DNA of 64,000 nucleotides from CALCKU01 sp964654665. GTDB lineage: Bacteria; Pseudomonadota; Alphaproteobacteria; Caulobacterales; Maricaulaceae. Under the pieces are notes generated by a model, which was given only the letters and a program-made list of their open reading frames with translations, did not search any database and had not been told where the DNA came from. Positions 54,037 to 61,264 of the stretch are shown in pieces. Numbering within the stretch: position 1 is the stretch's first letter; each line of letters begins with the position of its first letter. The translations under genes and the position numbers were made by a program. The stretch is from NCBI GenBank assembly GCA_964654665.1, contig CAZZKV010000006.1, positions 47,711 through 111,710 on the forward strand. Direction: 5' to 3'.

Positions 54037-54985
54037 ATTGGTCGCCTATCGGGTGAAATCCTGTACCGCCGCTTGTAACACCACGGGCTTTAATGTCAGC
54101 TAACGATTGATCCCAATAATTATCAATAAAATGCTTTGCGATTTCTTTGCCTGTAGCAAACCACACATCATCACGGTGTGTCATTATATGTTTGAGCGCC
54201 TCTTCAAAAGGGCGCATCCGGTGTGGTTGGGCGACCAGATACGCATGGAGCGGGATACACATCACCGTACCGGAACGTTCACCCTCCAGCAGTAATTGGT
54301 CAAAATGGCGTTTTAGGATATCTGTATAGCGGTTTGGGTCAAATCCCATAACAGAATAGGTGATCACATCATTGACTTCGAGTGAATAGGGCAGGGATAC
54401 GAGTTTACCCGTCTTGGTCTTTAGGGGTTGAGGTTGATCATCCTGAAACAGATCGCAGCTATACCAGAAATCATTCTCGGCGATTAGGTCGAGCGTAGAT
54501 TCTGTATGTGTCAAGGCCGAGGCGAGATAGCCGCGTATACGTTGGCCTGTCGCTTTTTCTACCGTATTGATACTATCATCCAAAATCGCCTGTTCTTGTG
54601 CGGGGGTAAGGCCGTAACTATAGCGCGTATTATAGACACCATGACTAAAAAACTCCCAATCGCGCTTTATGCAATCTTCGATAATTTCGGGGTGATGGTC
54701 ACATAAGGCTACATTAAGCGAGACTGAACCGCGTAGATTATATTTATCCAGCAACTCCATGAGGCGCAAATGCCCGACACGATTGCCAAAATCGCGTTGG
54801 CTATATTGTTGAATATTGGGAATAGTATTAGGCCAAGGTTGGCGTTGGGGATTGCTCGGCGGCATAAATTCATAAAATTCGATATTAGGCGCAATCCAAA
54901 AGGCGAGTTTTTTACCGTCCGGCCAGTCTATCTTGGGGCGTCCTGCATAGGGCCAGTAATCATAAAGGTTAGGATCAGCCTGCAT
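54029..54985 (-). CDS. Polysaccharide-deacetylase-fold protein, PuuE/cyclic-imide-hydrolase type
   Basis: The second of three paralogues, 318 residues; the ATG at 54985 is chosen over open frame to 55033. It has FWIAPNIEFYEFM in place of the metal motif, DFGNRVGHLRLMELL, then EFFSHGVYNTRYSYG (about 128-142), and MCIPLHAYLVAQPHRMRPFEEAL at about 255-278. It is clearly related to the 53131 product in domain order but not closely in sequence, so they may form a heteromer or act on different rings. Its 3' end overlaps the downstream paralogue by 8 bases. Confidence 0.78.
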   Translation of the reverse strand: MQADPNLYDYWPYAGRPKIDWPDGKKLAFWIAPNIEFYEFMPPSNPQRQPWPNTIPNIQQYSQRDFGNRVGHLRLMELLDKYNLRGSVSLNVALCDHHPEIIEDCIKRDWEFFSHGVYNTRYSYGLTPAQEQAILDDSINTVEKATGQRIRGYLASALTHTESTLDLIAENDFWYSCDLFQDDQPQPLKTKTGKLVSLPYSLEVNDVITYSVMGFDPNRYTDILKRHFDQLLLEGERSGTVMCIPLHAYLVAQPHRMRPFEEALKHIMTHRDDVWFATGKEIAKHFIDNYWDQSLADIKARGVTSGGTGFHPIGDQYG

Positions 54986-55661
54986 AAGCATCCAACCAAT
55001 CGTAAACTTCGGCCACATCCACAACATCTGCATATTTAATCAGAAGGTCGGTGAGATTGGCAAAATGATAACTCTCATGTTTATCGGCTACGCATTCAAT
55101 CGGGACGATGGTACGATACCCGTAAGACAGGCTATCGACAGCGGTAGCCCGCACGCAGCCGGATGTAGATCCGCCTGTGACGATAACCGTATCGACCTTA
55201 TGCCATGTCAGAAAAGATTTAAGCGGCGTTTCAAAAAAAGCGCTGGGCATACGTTTTGTATAGACCGCATCTACAGCACGGTCGATGTCGAGACGGTCAT
55301 CGAATTCTGTGCGTTTGCTGCCATATTTAATGTTCTGGAGACTATCGGGCGTATCTGTGCGTGTACCCCAAACACCAGCATCGGCGGCATTCTCCATATA
55401 GGCGACATGTGTCCAGATGACGGGCAGGCCTTTGGTGCGGGCAATTTTGGAAATCGTATTAATATGTTCCATCTGGCGCGGGTCGGTGACATAGGCGGTT
55501 TTGAATAAATCCGGCCGTGTATAGGATTTTTGCGGATCTACATTAACAATGGCTAAACGCTCTCCAAATCCAAATCGTTTTCGCGCTGGATTGGCGCGCA
55601 CCGTTTCGAAAATTTCGCGGGCGGTCTTATCGGACAAAATCATTGTGGATTCAGGATTCAT
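54975..55661 (-). CDS. Cysteine amidohydrolase (isochorismatase family, maleamate/N-carbamoylsarcosine amidase type)
   Basis: A 228-residue isochorismatase-fold hydrolase. The ATG at 55661 replaces a TTG frame start. The triad is visible: Asp42 in VNVDPQKSYT, Lys136 in YTKRMPSAFF and Cys169 in GSTSGCVRATAVDS, the pattern of N-carbamoylsarcosine amidase and maleamate amidohydrolase, which release ammonia from linear amides. It is first in the minus-strand operon and shares a divergent promoter region with the lyase gene, where a 16-base inverted repeat sits midway. It would turn a half-amide into a dicarboxylate. Confidence 0.85.
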   Translation of the reverse strand: MNPESTMILSDKTAREIFETVRANPARKRFGFGERLAIVNVDPQKSYTRPDLFKTAYVTDPRQMEHINTISKIARTKGLPVIWTHVAYMENAADAGVWGTRTDTPDSLQNIKYGSKRTEFDDRLDIDRAVDAVYTKRMPSAFFETPLKSFLTWHKVDTVIVTGGSTSGCVRATAVDSLSYGYRTIVPIECVADKHESYHFANLTDLLIKYADVVDVAEVYDWLDAYAG

Positions 55662-55694
55662 AATTATCTCTATCAATCAATTTATGCTAACTTA

Positions 55695-55710
55695 GTTGAT
55701 ACACCTCAAC
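55695..55710. promoter_or_regulatory. Putative operator GTTGAT-ACAC-CTCAAC (site 1)
   Basis: An inverted repeat with one mismatch, lying exactly 33 bases from the start codons of both divergent genes (amidase at 55661 and lyase at 55744). It matches 15 of 16 bases of the repeat at 61217-61232. Confidence 0.65.
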
Positions 55711-55743
55711 AATGGAAAATGAATTTAATAGAATGTCAGGTAT

Positions 55744-56664
55744 ATGACAGATAAAGTTTTAATCAGCGAAGTCGGCCCTCGTGATGGTTTGCAAAATTGC
55801 AAAGGTGTGATGCCAACTGCTATCAAAAAGCTCTGGATACAGGGGCTATATGATGCGGGAGTACGCGAAATAGAGGTTGGGTCTTTTGTACCGCCAAAAC
55901 TGTTCCCCCAATTGGCGGATACAGCAAAGATTGTGTCCTTTGCCAAAACTTTACCCGGTTTGCGGGTCTTGGCCTTGGTACCAAACTTGCGCGGGGCACA
56001 GGCTGCAATTTCAGCCGGTGTGACTTCTATAGGGTTTCCGCTGTCCGTTTCGGAAACTCATTCGGTTAAAAATTTACGCCAGACCCATAATCAGGCGCTA
56101 GAGACAGTGGCGGCGATAGCCGCGCTTATTAAAGAACAACCCCGAGCTATGCGTCCAGAATTCGAAGGTGCGCTTAGTACCGCTTTTGGGTGTTCAATTG
56201 AAGGCGTGATCGCGGAGCGCCAAGTTTTGTATCTAGCAGAACGTCTTATTGAAGCCGGTGTTGACGAGCTTGGCCTGTCGGATACGGTCGGTTACGCCAA
56301 TCCTAAACAGGTCAAAAGATTGATCCGAAAGACACGGGCAATCGCAGGGACTGATAAGGTAAAATCCGTACATTTACATAATACATATGGTCTTGGGATA
56401 GCCAATGCCTTTGCGGCTTATGAGGAAGGTATCGAGGTATTTGACAGTTCCCAAGGCGGGCTTGGTGGTTGTCCGGCTTCGCCCGGTGCTAGCGGAAATA
56501 TTGTGACAGAAGATCTGGTATATATGTTTCATGCTATGGGTGTTGATACGGGCATTGATTTGGCGGCGTTAATCGAATGTCGGAAATATCTTTTAGAAGG
56601 TTTACCCGGTGAGCCTATTTACGGCATGGTGCCTAATGCCGGTTTACCCAAAGCTACGCGCTAA
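55744..56664 (+). CDS. HMG-CoA lyase family protein
   Basis: A 306-residue HMGL-type TIM-barrel lyase, which cleaves 3-hydroxy-3-methylacyl-CoA compounds by retro-Claisen chemistry. Motifs: EVGPRDGLQN (residues 9-18; metal Asp14), STAFGCSIEG (145-154), DTVGYANP (180-187), HLHNTYG with metal His210 and His212, and GLGGCPASPGASGN with catalytic Cys243. The active-site loop reads CPASPGASGN where typical enzymes have CPYAKGASGN, so the substrate may differ from HMG-CoA. It is divergent from the amidase operon and shares its operator. Confidence 0.9.
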   Translation: MTDKVLISEVGPRDGLQNCKGVMPTAIKKLWIQGLYDAGVREIEVGSFVPPKLFPQLADTAKIVSFAKTLPGLRVLALVPNLRGAQAAISAGVTSIGFPLSVSETHSVKNLRQTHNQALETVAAIAALIKEQPRAMRPEFEGALSTAFGCSIEGVIAERQVLYLAERLIEAGVDELGLSDTVGYANPKQVKRLIRKTRAIAGTDKVKSVHLHNTYGLGIANAFAAYEEGIEVFDSSQGGLGGCPASPGASGNIVTEDLVYMFHAMGVDTGIDLAALIECRKYLLEGLPGEPIYGMVPNAGLPKATR

Positions 56665-57461
56665 CACGTCTTGAGAGCGGATTTCACCGCTTTCACCGCG
56701 GCGTCTGTTTTTGTATCCATAAATCCAAAACCCCATTCCGGGTGGTCATTAACAGTTCCGTTTTGCAAGAGTTTTCCAACACGCGGCGTATAGTCAAATA
56801 ACATATCGGCGGGGTTTAAAACGGTAATACGGTGTGGCAAGGCGGCGATACGATCAGGGAAATGCAGATTATATTCAAAAGCAGCTTCATGTCCCCATTC
56901 ATAAGCCTCGCCTGCGCGTAGGTTTTCTGCCATAGAGGTTGCGAGTTGTTCTAACGTCACATCGGGGCCGCGATATTTGATAGATTGCGCCCACATATGT
57001 TTAAACCGTGTGCCGGTTTCATCAAGCGGAATAGGTTGGAATTGCGATTTAAAATTTTCACGTTCCTCCTCGGTTAGTACAAGCGCTGAAACCATAACAA
57101 TCCCGCCGACACTTTCGGGCTTTTGAAAGGCCATTTCTGTGGCGACTTTTGCGCCGGTGTGGTGTCCCAAAAGATCCACTTTTCCTAACTTCAAAGCTCC
57201 AATAACGGCCCAGATAGAACGTGCAAAACCTTCAATATCCATTTGTATTTCAGGTATATCTGACTCGCCATGGCCGGGGCTATCAACCGCAATAACCAAT
57301 CGGTCATCGCTCGCCACTTTCATAAATTCTATAAATTCACGCGATGATTTCGGGCTTTGATGTAGACAAATAAGGGGGTTGATATCAGAAGGTTGTCCCG
57401 CCTTGCGTATATGCATTTGGCCATAATCAGAATCGATAAATTGACGGCGAATATCAGTCAT
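56661..57461 (-). CDS. α/β-hydrolase-fold protein with His at the nucleophile position
   Basis: A 266-residue α/β-hydrolase; the ATG at 57461 overlaps the upstream stop. The oxyanion region CLHQSP (about 32-37) and VDSPGHGESD (about 59-68) are in place. The nucleophile elbow reads LLGHHTGAKVA (97-107), so residue 101, normally Ser, Cys or Asp, is His. This GxHTG form recurs in some hydrolase-annotated relatives, so it is probably a real variant with lyase, chaperone-like or non-hydrolytic chemistry. It overlaps the convergent lyase gene by 4 bases. Confidence 0.75.
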   Translation of the reverse strand: MTDIRRQFIDSDYGQMHIRKAGQPSDINPLICLHQSPKSSREFIEFMKVASDDRLVIAVDSPGHGESDIPEIQMDIEGFARSIWAVIGALKLGKVDLLGHHTGAKVATEMAFQKPESVGGIVMVSALVLTEEERENFKSQFQPIPLDETGTRFKHMWAQSIKYRGPDVTLEQLATSMAENLRAGEAYEWGHEAAFEYNLHFPDRIAALPHRITVLNPADMLFDYTPRVGKLLQNGTVNDHPEWGFGFMDTKTDAAVKAVKSALKTC

Positions 57462-57819
57462 CTTTGGCCAATTCATGCCCAATATCTTCAGAACTGGGTT
57501 CGTCCGATAGGTCTAAAGCCTCAATTTCTTGTTGGTAAATACGCAATATACGGGCGAGATATTCTTGTGTCCAAGCCCCGCGTTCATGAGCGGCAGATTG
57601 AGGCGGATTATAGGTTTCAATATCGGCACGGGTGAGCGTGCCTTTTTCCTCTAGAATACGTTCAACAGTATCAAGCCGTTCACGCATAACAGAAAGTTCT
57701 TGTGCAATGGCCATGGTTACAGCCAAGACACGTTCAACATCCGGGTCTTTGAGGAAATAAGGTCGCTTTCCCTTTGGTTTTTTACCGGCCAGCTTGAGAG
57801 GATCGAGAGGTTTGGTCAT
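57454..57819 (-). CDS. Small charged protein of unknown function
   Basis: A 121-residue cytoplasmic protein I do not recognise. The ATG at 57819 overlaps the methyltransferase stop (ATGA). A basic, Pro/Gly-rich start (KLAGKKPKGKRPYFL) is followed by a helical coiled-coil-like stretch with a leucine-type heptad (AVTMAIAQELSVMRERLDTVERILEE, about 33-58), and then an acidic tail (DLSDEPSSED). It overlaps the α/β-hydrolase gene by 8 bases. Its fixed place between an enzyme pair suggests a small subunit or assembly partner. Confidence 0.6.
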   Translation of the reverse strand: MTKPLDPLKLAGKKPKGKRPYFLKDPDVERVLAVTMAIAQELSVMRERLDTVERILEEKGTLTRADIETYNPPQSAAHERGAWTQEYLARILRIYQQEIEALDLSDEPSSEDIGHELAKDD

Positions 57820-59036
57820 GCCGCTTTTTCTGCAAGAAGTTTGTGTCCGCCCACAATATGCCAAGCGGCCTTGCGGCCATAATCTTCAACATCATCATTA
57901 GAATGGTCAGGAAAGAGTGCCGTGTCAACAACAGCTGCAACGCCGCCATGAATGAGTTCATCACGCGCAAATCCGGCATCGATCATCCATTGGTCTAAAT
58001 CCAATTCGTGCATTTTCGTCCAGAACGGTTCATTGTTATAAAACGCGTCCCAATCCCGAATAGCTTGTTCATAAAGTGGCATGTCAGGGCCATATTGAGG
58101 CTGTTCGACATGTAAAACGAGGCCGCCGGGCGCGAGCAAGCGGTGACTCTCTTTCATAATACGGGGCATCGCTTTGACCGAGGTTTCATGTAAAAACATC
58201 GTTGATTGTACCCAGTCAAATGACTCGTCTTCAAACATCGATAGGTCTTCGGCATTGGCCTGCACAAAGGTAATGTTTTCTATGCCCATAGATTTAGCGC
58301 GTGCCAGACCATAGCGTAGAACAGGTGCGCCTGTATCGACGCAGATAATATCAGCATCGGGATAGGCTTTGGCAATCGGGACAACATTTTGGCCTAATCC
58401 CCCACCAATATCGAGAATGCGTTTTGGAGCAAAGTCGGGGCGGTTTTTTTGCATCCATGCGACAACAGCCGTGCCGCCACCATCGGAGAACCGACCTAGC
58501 CCGCCGCCTGTCGTGACGAATATTCCAACATCGTAATTGGCGGCCCCAGTAACATCACCGGGAACAATCTCGTCGTGATAGCTACCGGGCATACAGTGAT
58601 GATCAATTGCCGAGAGATAGCGCGGAATTTCAAGATTAGGATCAAGCAGAAGGCGTGGATCGCCTTCGGTTAGCTCTTGTGCTTTTTGATTAAGTGTGTG
58701 GGCTTGCCGTAATGTCACCCAGCGGCCAGCTTGCTGGCGGAGTTCCATTGTGCTGCGGCGCAGTGCGCTCCAATGTTGGAAAAGAGGATCGTCTAATAGG
58801 GCTTTGCGGACTTGATGGCGATGATTGGGTTTTGGATGTTTTGGCTTTACCCGTGTTTCGTAAGCCGTTTTTATTCCGGGTAAAATATTGGAAGCCAAAT
58901 GCCGATTCATATGCGCAAGGAAGTTAAACCGCGCTTTCTCGTCGTGACTGGTTTTAGGCGATAAGCCATGAAGACCGACATTACGGTAATCAGGCGGTCC
59001 GTTATATTTTTGTATCTTAGATATAGTCTCGGGCAT
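57816..59036 (-). CDS. Class I SAM-dependent methyltransferase with long N-terminal extension
   Basis: A 406-residue protein. The methyltransferase domain lies in the second half: motif I LDIGGGLGQNV (about 209-219), acidic strand end ICVDTGAPV, motif II-like SFDWVQSTMFLHE (about 265-277) and GGLVLHVEQP (about 298-307). About 200 residues of N-terminal sequence with no known signature precede it, containing several His and an HCMPGSYHDE stretch (about 145-156), possibly a substrate-binding or metal domain. It is divergent from the HapK-like gene, with a degenerate copy of the cluster repeat between them. Confidence 0.8.
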   Translation of the reverse strand: MPETISKIQKYNGPPDYRNVGLHGLSPKTSHDEKARFNFLAHMNRHLASNILPGIKTAYETRVKPKHPKPNHRHQVRKALLDDPLFQHWSALRRSTMELRQQAGRWVTLRQAHTLNQKAQELTEGDPRLLLDPNLEIPRYLSAIDHHCMPGSYHDEIVPGDVTGAANYDVGIFVTTGGGLGRFSDGGGTAVVAWMQKNRPDFAPKRILDIGGGLGQNVVPIAKAYPDADIICVDTGAPVLRYGLARAKSMGIENITFVQANAEDLSMFEDESFDWVQSTMFLHETSVKAMPRIMKESHRLLAPGGLVLHVEQPQYGPDMPLYEQAIRDWDAFYNNEPFWTKMHELDLDQWMIDAGFARDELIHGGVAAVVDTALFPDHSNDDVEDYGRKAAWHIVGGHKLLAEKAA

Positions 59037-59085
59037 GATAAAATCCTCAAATCTCCTCTTACATAAGAAAAGAGCCTTGAAAAGA

Positions 59086-59101
59086 GTTGACGAAAGTCAA
59101 G
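59086..59101. promoter_or_regulatory. Putative operator GTTGAC-GAAA-GTCAAG (site 3, degenerate)
   Basis: A GTTGAY-N4-RTCAA repeat centred in the divergent region, 49 bases from the methyltransferase start and 50 bases from the HapK-like start. It has the same half-site order and spacer as the two stronger sites. GCCTTGA/TCAAGGC at 59074-59103 also forms a wider inverted repeat here. Confidence 0.4.
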
Positions 59102-59151
59102 GCGAACTGTTCATTCTCTACACAAAAGAGTGAGGTTGAACGGAGGATAGC

Positions 59152-59463
59152 ATGGCTACAAAAATTTTAGCACTTTTTAATCTCAAAGCCGACATCAGTG
59201 TCGCCGATTATGAAAACTGGGCCAAGACGGTCGATATCCCGACAGTAAATGGCTTGGGGTCAATTGAAAAATTTGAAGTTTTCAAAACGACGGGGCTTTT
59301 ATTTTCTGAGGACACACCACCTTATGCTTATTTCGAAACTATTGATATTTTAGATATGGATAAATTCGGCGAAGAGGCTGCAAGCGAAACGATGCAGAAA
59401 GTTGCGGCCGAATTTCAGGCTATGGCGGATGATTTAGTGTTTATCACAACGGAACAGCTCTAA
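59152..59463 (+). CDS. HapK-like (REDY-type) small protein
   Basis: A 103-residue protein that I recognise as similar to REDY-like HapK, a small α+β-barrel family first seen in prodigiosin clusters. The pattern is MATKILALFNLKADISVADYENWA, PTVNGLGSIEKFEVFKTTGLL and MDKFGEEAASETMQKVAAEFQA. It starts behind CGGAGGAT and is followed by an SDR 2 bases after its stop, then a PuuE-like protein. In this cluster it may bind a small cyclic intermediate. Enzyme activity is not known to me for this type. Confidence 0.7.
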   Translation: MATKILALFNLKADISVADYENWAKTVDIPTVNGLGSIEKFEVFKTTGLLFSEDTPPYAYFETIDILDMDKFGEEAASETMQKVAAEFQAMADDLVFITTEQL

Positions 59464-59465
59464 CC

Positions 59466-60302
59466 ATGAAGCGTTTTTCAGGTAAAACAGCGGTTATTAC
59501 AGGGTCAGGTCGGCGCGGGGGGCTGGGTGAAGCCATTGCTTTGCGTCTTGCCAAAGACGGAGCCAATATTGTGATCTCGGATATTGGTCAATCGCGTGAT
59601 GCAGCCACTGGAGCCGAGCATATTGGCTCTACGGATGAAATGGAATCAATAGCCAGCGAATTGCGCGGGATGGACGTTCAGGCGAGTACTTGCGTTTGTG
59701 ATGTGCGCTCGCTTGAAGAAGTTCGCGGCTTGGCTCGGCATGCGAGAGACAAACATGGTTCGCTGGATATTTGGATCAATAATGCGGGAATTGGTTATAT
59801 TATGAAACCGCTTTTGGATGTCACCGAGAACGATTGGCGGGCTGTGATTGATGTTAATTTGTCCGGTGCATTTTTTGGAGTTAAATCCGCTGCAGAGATT
59901 ATGGTCGTTCAAGGTACAGGCGGGCGCATAATCAATATCGCCTCTCAAGCGGCAAAGTCCGGCTTTCCGCACGCCCAAGCCTATACATCATCCAAACATG
60001 GTCTGGTTGGATTGGCGCGTTCAGCCGCTGTCGAGCTTGGCGCGCATAAAATTACCGTCAATAATGTTTGCCCTAACCATGTTACGACAGGGTTGGGCGC
60101 ATGGCAGAACGAATATTTCGCCAAGGTCGTTGGCGCGGACAGCGTCGAGGATTATCTAGCCGCCATGGCGGCGCGTATCCCGATGGGACGTCCGGGTTTG
60201 CCCGAAGACACAGCCAATGCTGTAGCTTTTTTGTGTTCAGACGAGGCGCAATATATCACAGCGGAGTCCATGAATGTGTCAGGCGGAGAGGAACCACATT
60301 AG
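59466..60302 (+). CDS. Short-chain dehydrogenase/reductase
   Basis: A 278-residue SDR. The cofactor motif is TGSGRRGGLGEAIA (about 13-26), with an acidic ISDIGQS end of β2 suggesting NAD preference. NNAGIGY at about 102-108; the catalytic SQAAKSG…YTSSKHGLVG at about 158-182. A 10-residue insertion-like GAEHIGSTDEM around 46-58 is unusual for the family. It sits between the HapK-like and PuuE-like genes and is likely to oxidise or reduce an alcohol/ketone group on the substrate. Confidence 0.9.
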   Translation: MKRFSGKTAVITGSGRRGGLGEAIALRLAKDGANIVISDIGQSRDAATGAEHIGSTDEMESIASELRGMDVQASTCVCDVRSLEEVRGLARHARDKHGSLDIWINNAGIGYIMKPLLDVTENDWRAVIDVNLSGAFFGVKSAAEIMVVQGTGGRIINIASQAAKSGFPHAQAYTSSKHGLVGLARSAAVELGAHKITVNNVCPNHVTTGLGAWQNEYFAKVVGADSVEDYLAAMAARIPMGRPGLPEDTANAVAFLCSDEAQYITAESMNVSGGEEPH

Positions 60303-61205
60303 ATGCTTGATTCATATGTTCCCGAGCCCGCCCCGGAAGGTTTTACGTGGCCCAATGGCGCTAAACTTGCGCTCTCTATTGTTGTCAATGTCGAGGAGGG
60401 GGCCGAGCGCGGTATCCTGCAAGGTGATAAAGCCAATGAACCGGTTGATGAATTGGTTAGCGGTCTGAAAGCCCCTATTCGCGTGCATGGTAATGAAAGC
60501 AATTATCAATATGGGATAAATCGTGGCGCGCCGCGTATTTTGAAATTGCTTGACGCCGCAGGCGTGGCCGCAACATGGACGGTCTGCGCGCAAGCTTTGG
60601 AAAAAGTACCGTGGATCGCGAAGGCCATTATAGCGCGCGGGGATGAACCATGCTCTCATGGGTATCGCTGGCTGTTTACGGCCTTTATGAGCGAGACAGA
60701 TGAACGTGAATTTATTACCAAAGGAACAACCTCGATTGAAAAAACTTGTGGCCGCAAGCCCGTTGGCTATCTCTCGCGCTATCTCCATACCGATTATATT
60801 CGCCGCTCCCTTATTAAAGAGGGTTATCTTTATCACATGGATGATTATTCCGATGATTTTCCGCGTTGGGAGTTGGTGGATATGGGGAAAGGGGCCACTA
60901 AACCGTTAATTATTCTGCCTTACGCCATTGATTCCAACGATATGAAATTTTGGCTTGATCCCAGCTTTACAGCCCAGATGTGGCTCGATTATGCCAAGCG
61001 TACATTTGATGAACTATTAGCCGAAGCAGCAGAGGAAGGCGCGCGTATGATGAGTCTTGGTCTGCATTTGCGTATTATTGGTCGTCCGGGCCGTATATGG
61101 GCGCTGCGAGAATTTCTGGATTATGTCAAAGATCGTGACGATGTTTGGATCGCACGGCGAGAGGATATTGCCGATCACTTTGCAAGTCAGGTGAAGCCAG
61201 TATAG
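60303..61205 (+). CDS. PuuE-type polysaccharide-deacetylase-fold hydrolase
   Basis: A 300-residue protein and the most PuuE-like of the three paralogues. VVNVEEGAERGILQGDKANE at about 27-46 matches the NYEEGGExxxLHGD region of allantoinase PuuE and cyclic imide hydrolases. EPCSHGYRW (about 118-126) and SLGLHLRIIGRPGRIWALREF (about 258-278) carry the other conserved His. It starts immediately after the SDR stop, and the lyase–MaoC pair follows. It would open a cyclic amide or imide ring; allantoin is possible but no ureide genes are present. Confidence 0.85.
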   Translation: MLDSYVPEPAPEGFTWPNGAKLALSIVVNVEEGAERGILQGDKANEPVDELVSGLKAPIRVHGNESNYQYGINRGAPRILKLLDAAGVAATWTVCAQALEKVPWIAKAIIARGDEPCSHGYRWLFTAFMSETDEREFITKGTTSIEKTCGRKPVGYLSRYLHTDYIRRSLIKEGYLYHMDDYSDDFPRWELVDMGKGATKPLIILPYAIDSNDMKFWLDPSFTAQMWLDYAKRTFDELLAEAAEEGARMMSLGLHLRIIGRPGRIWALREFLDYVKDRDDVWIARREDIADHFASQVKPV

Positions 61206-61216
61206 AAGGTTACCGA

Positions 61217-61232
61217 GTTGATACACATCAAC
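61217..61232. promoter_or_regulatory. Putative operator GTTGAT-ACAC-ATCAAC (site 2, perfect)
   Basis: A perfect 6-base inverted repeat with an ACAC spacer, 32 bases before the lyase start at 61265 and 11 bases after the upstream stop. Nearly identical in sequence, and in distance to the start codon, to the site at 55695-55710. Confidence 0.65.
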
Positions 61233-61264
61233 TCCTACACCGTATCACAGGATAAATCGCCGTC

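Noticed and set aside
55065..55508. Plus-strand open frame of 147 codons
   Set aside because: Antisense to the amidase gene whose catalytic triad is clear.
60312..60836. Minus-strand open frame of 174 codons
   Set aside because: Antisense to the well-supported PuuE-like gene; no ribosome-binding site or family pattern.
60303..61205. Allantoin/purine catabolism as the role of the PuuE-like genes
   Set aside because: No urate oxidase, allantoicase, ureidoglycolate or transport genes are present; the neighbours handle CoA esters and dicarboxylates.
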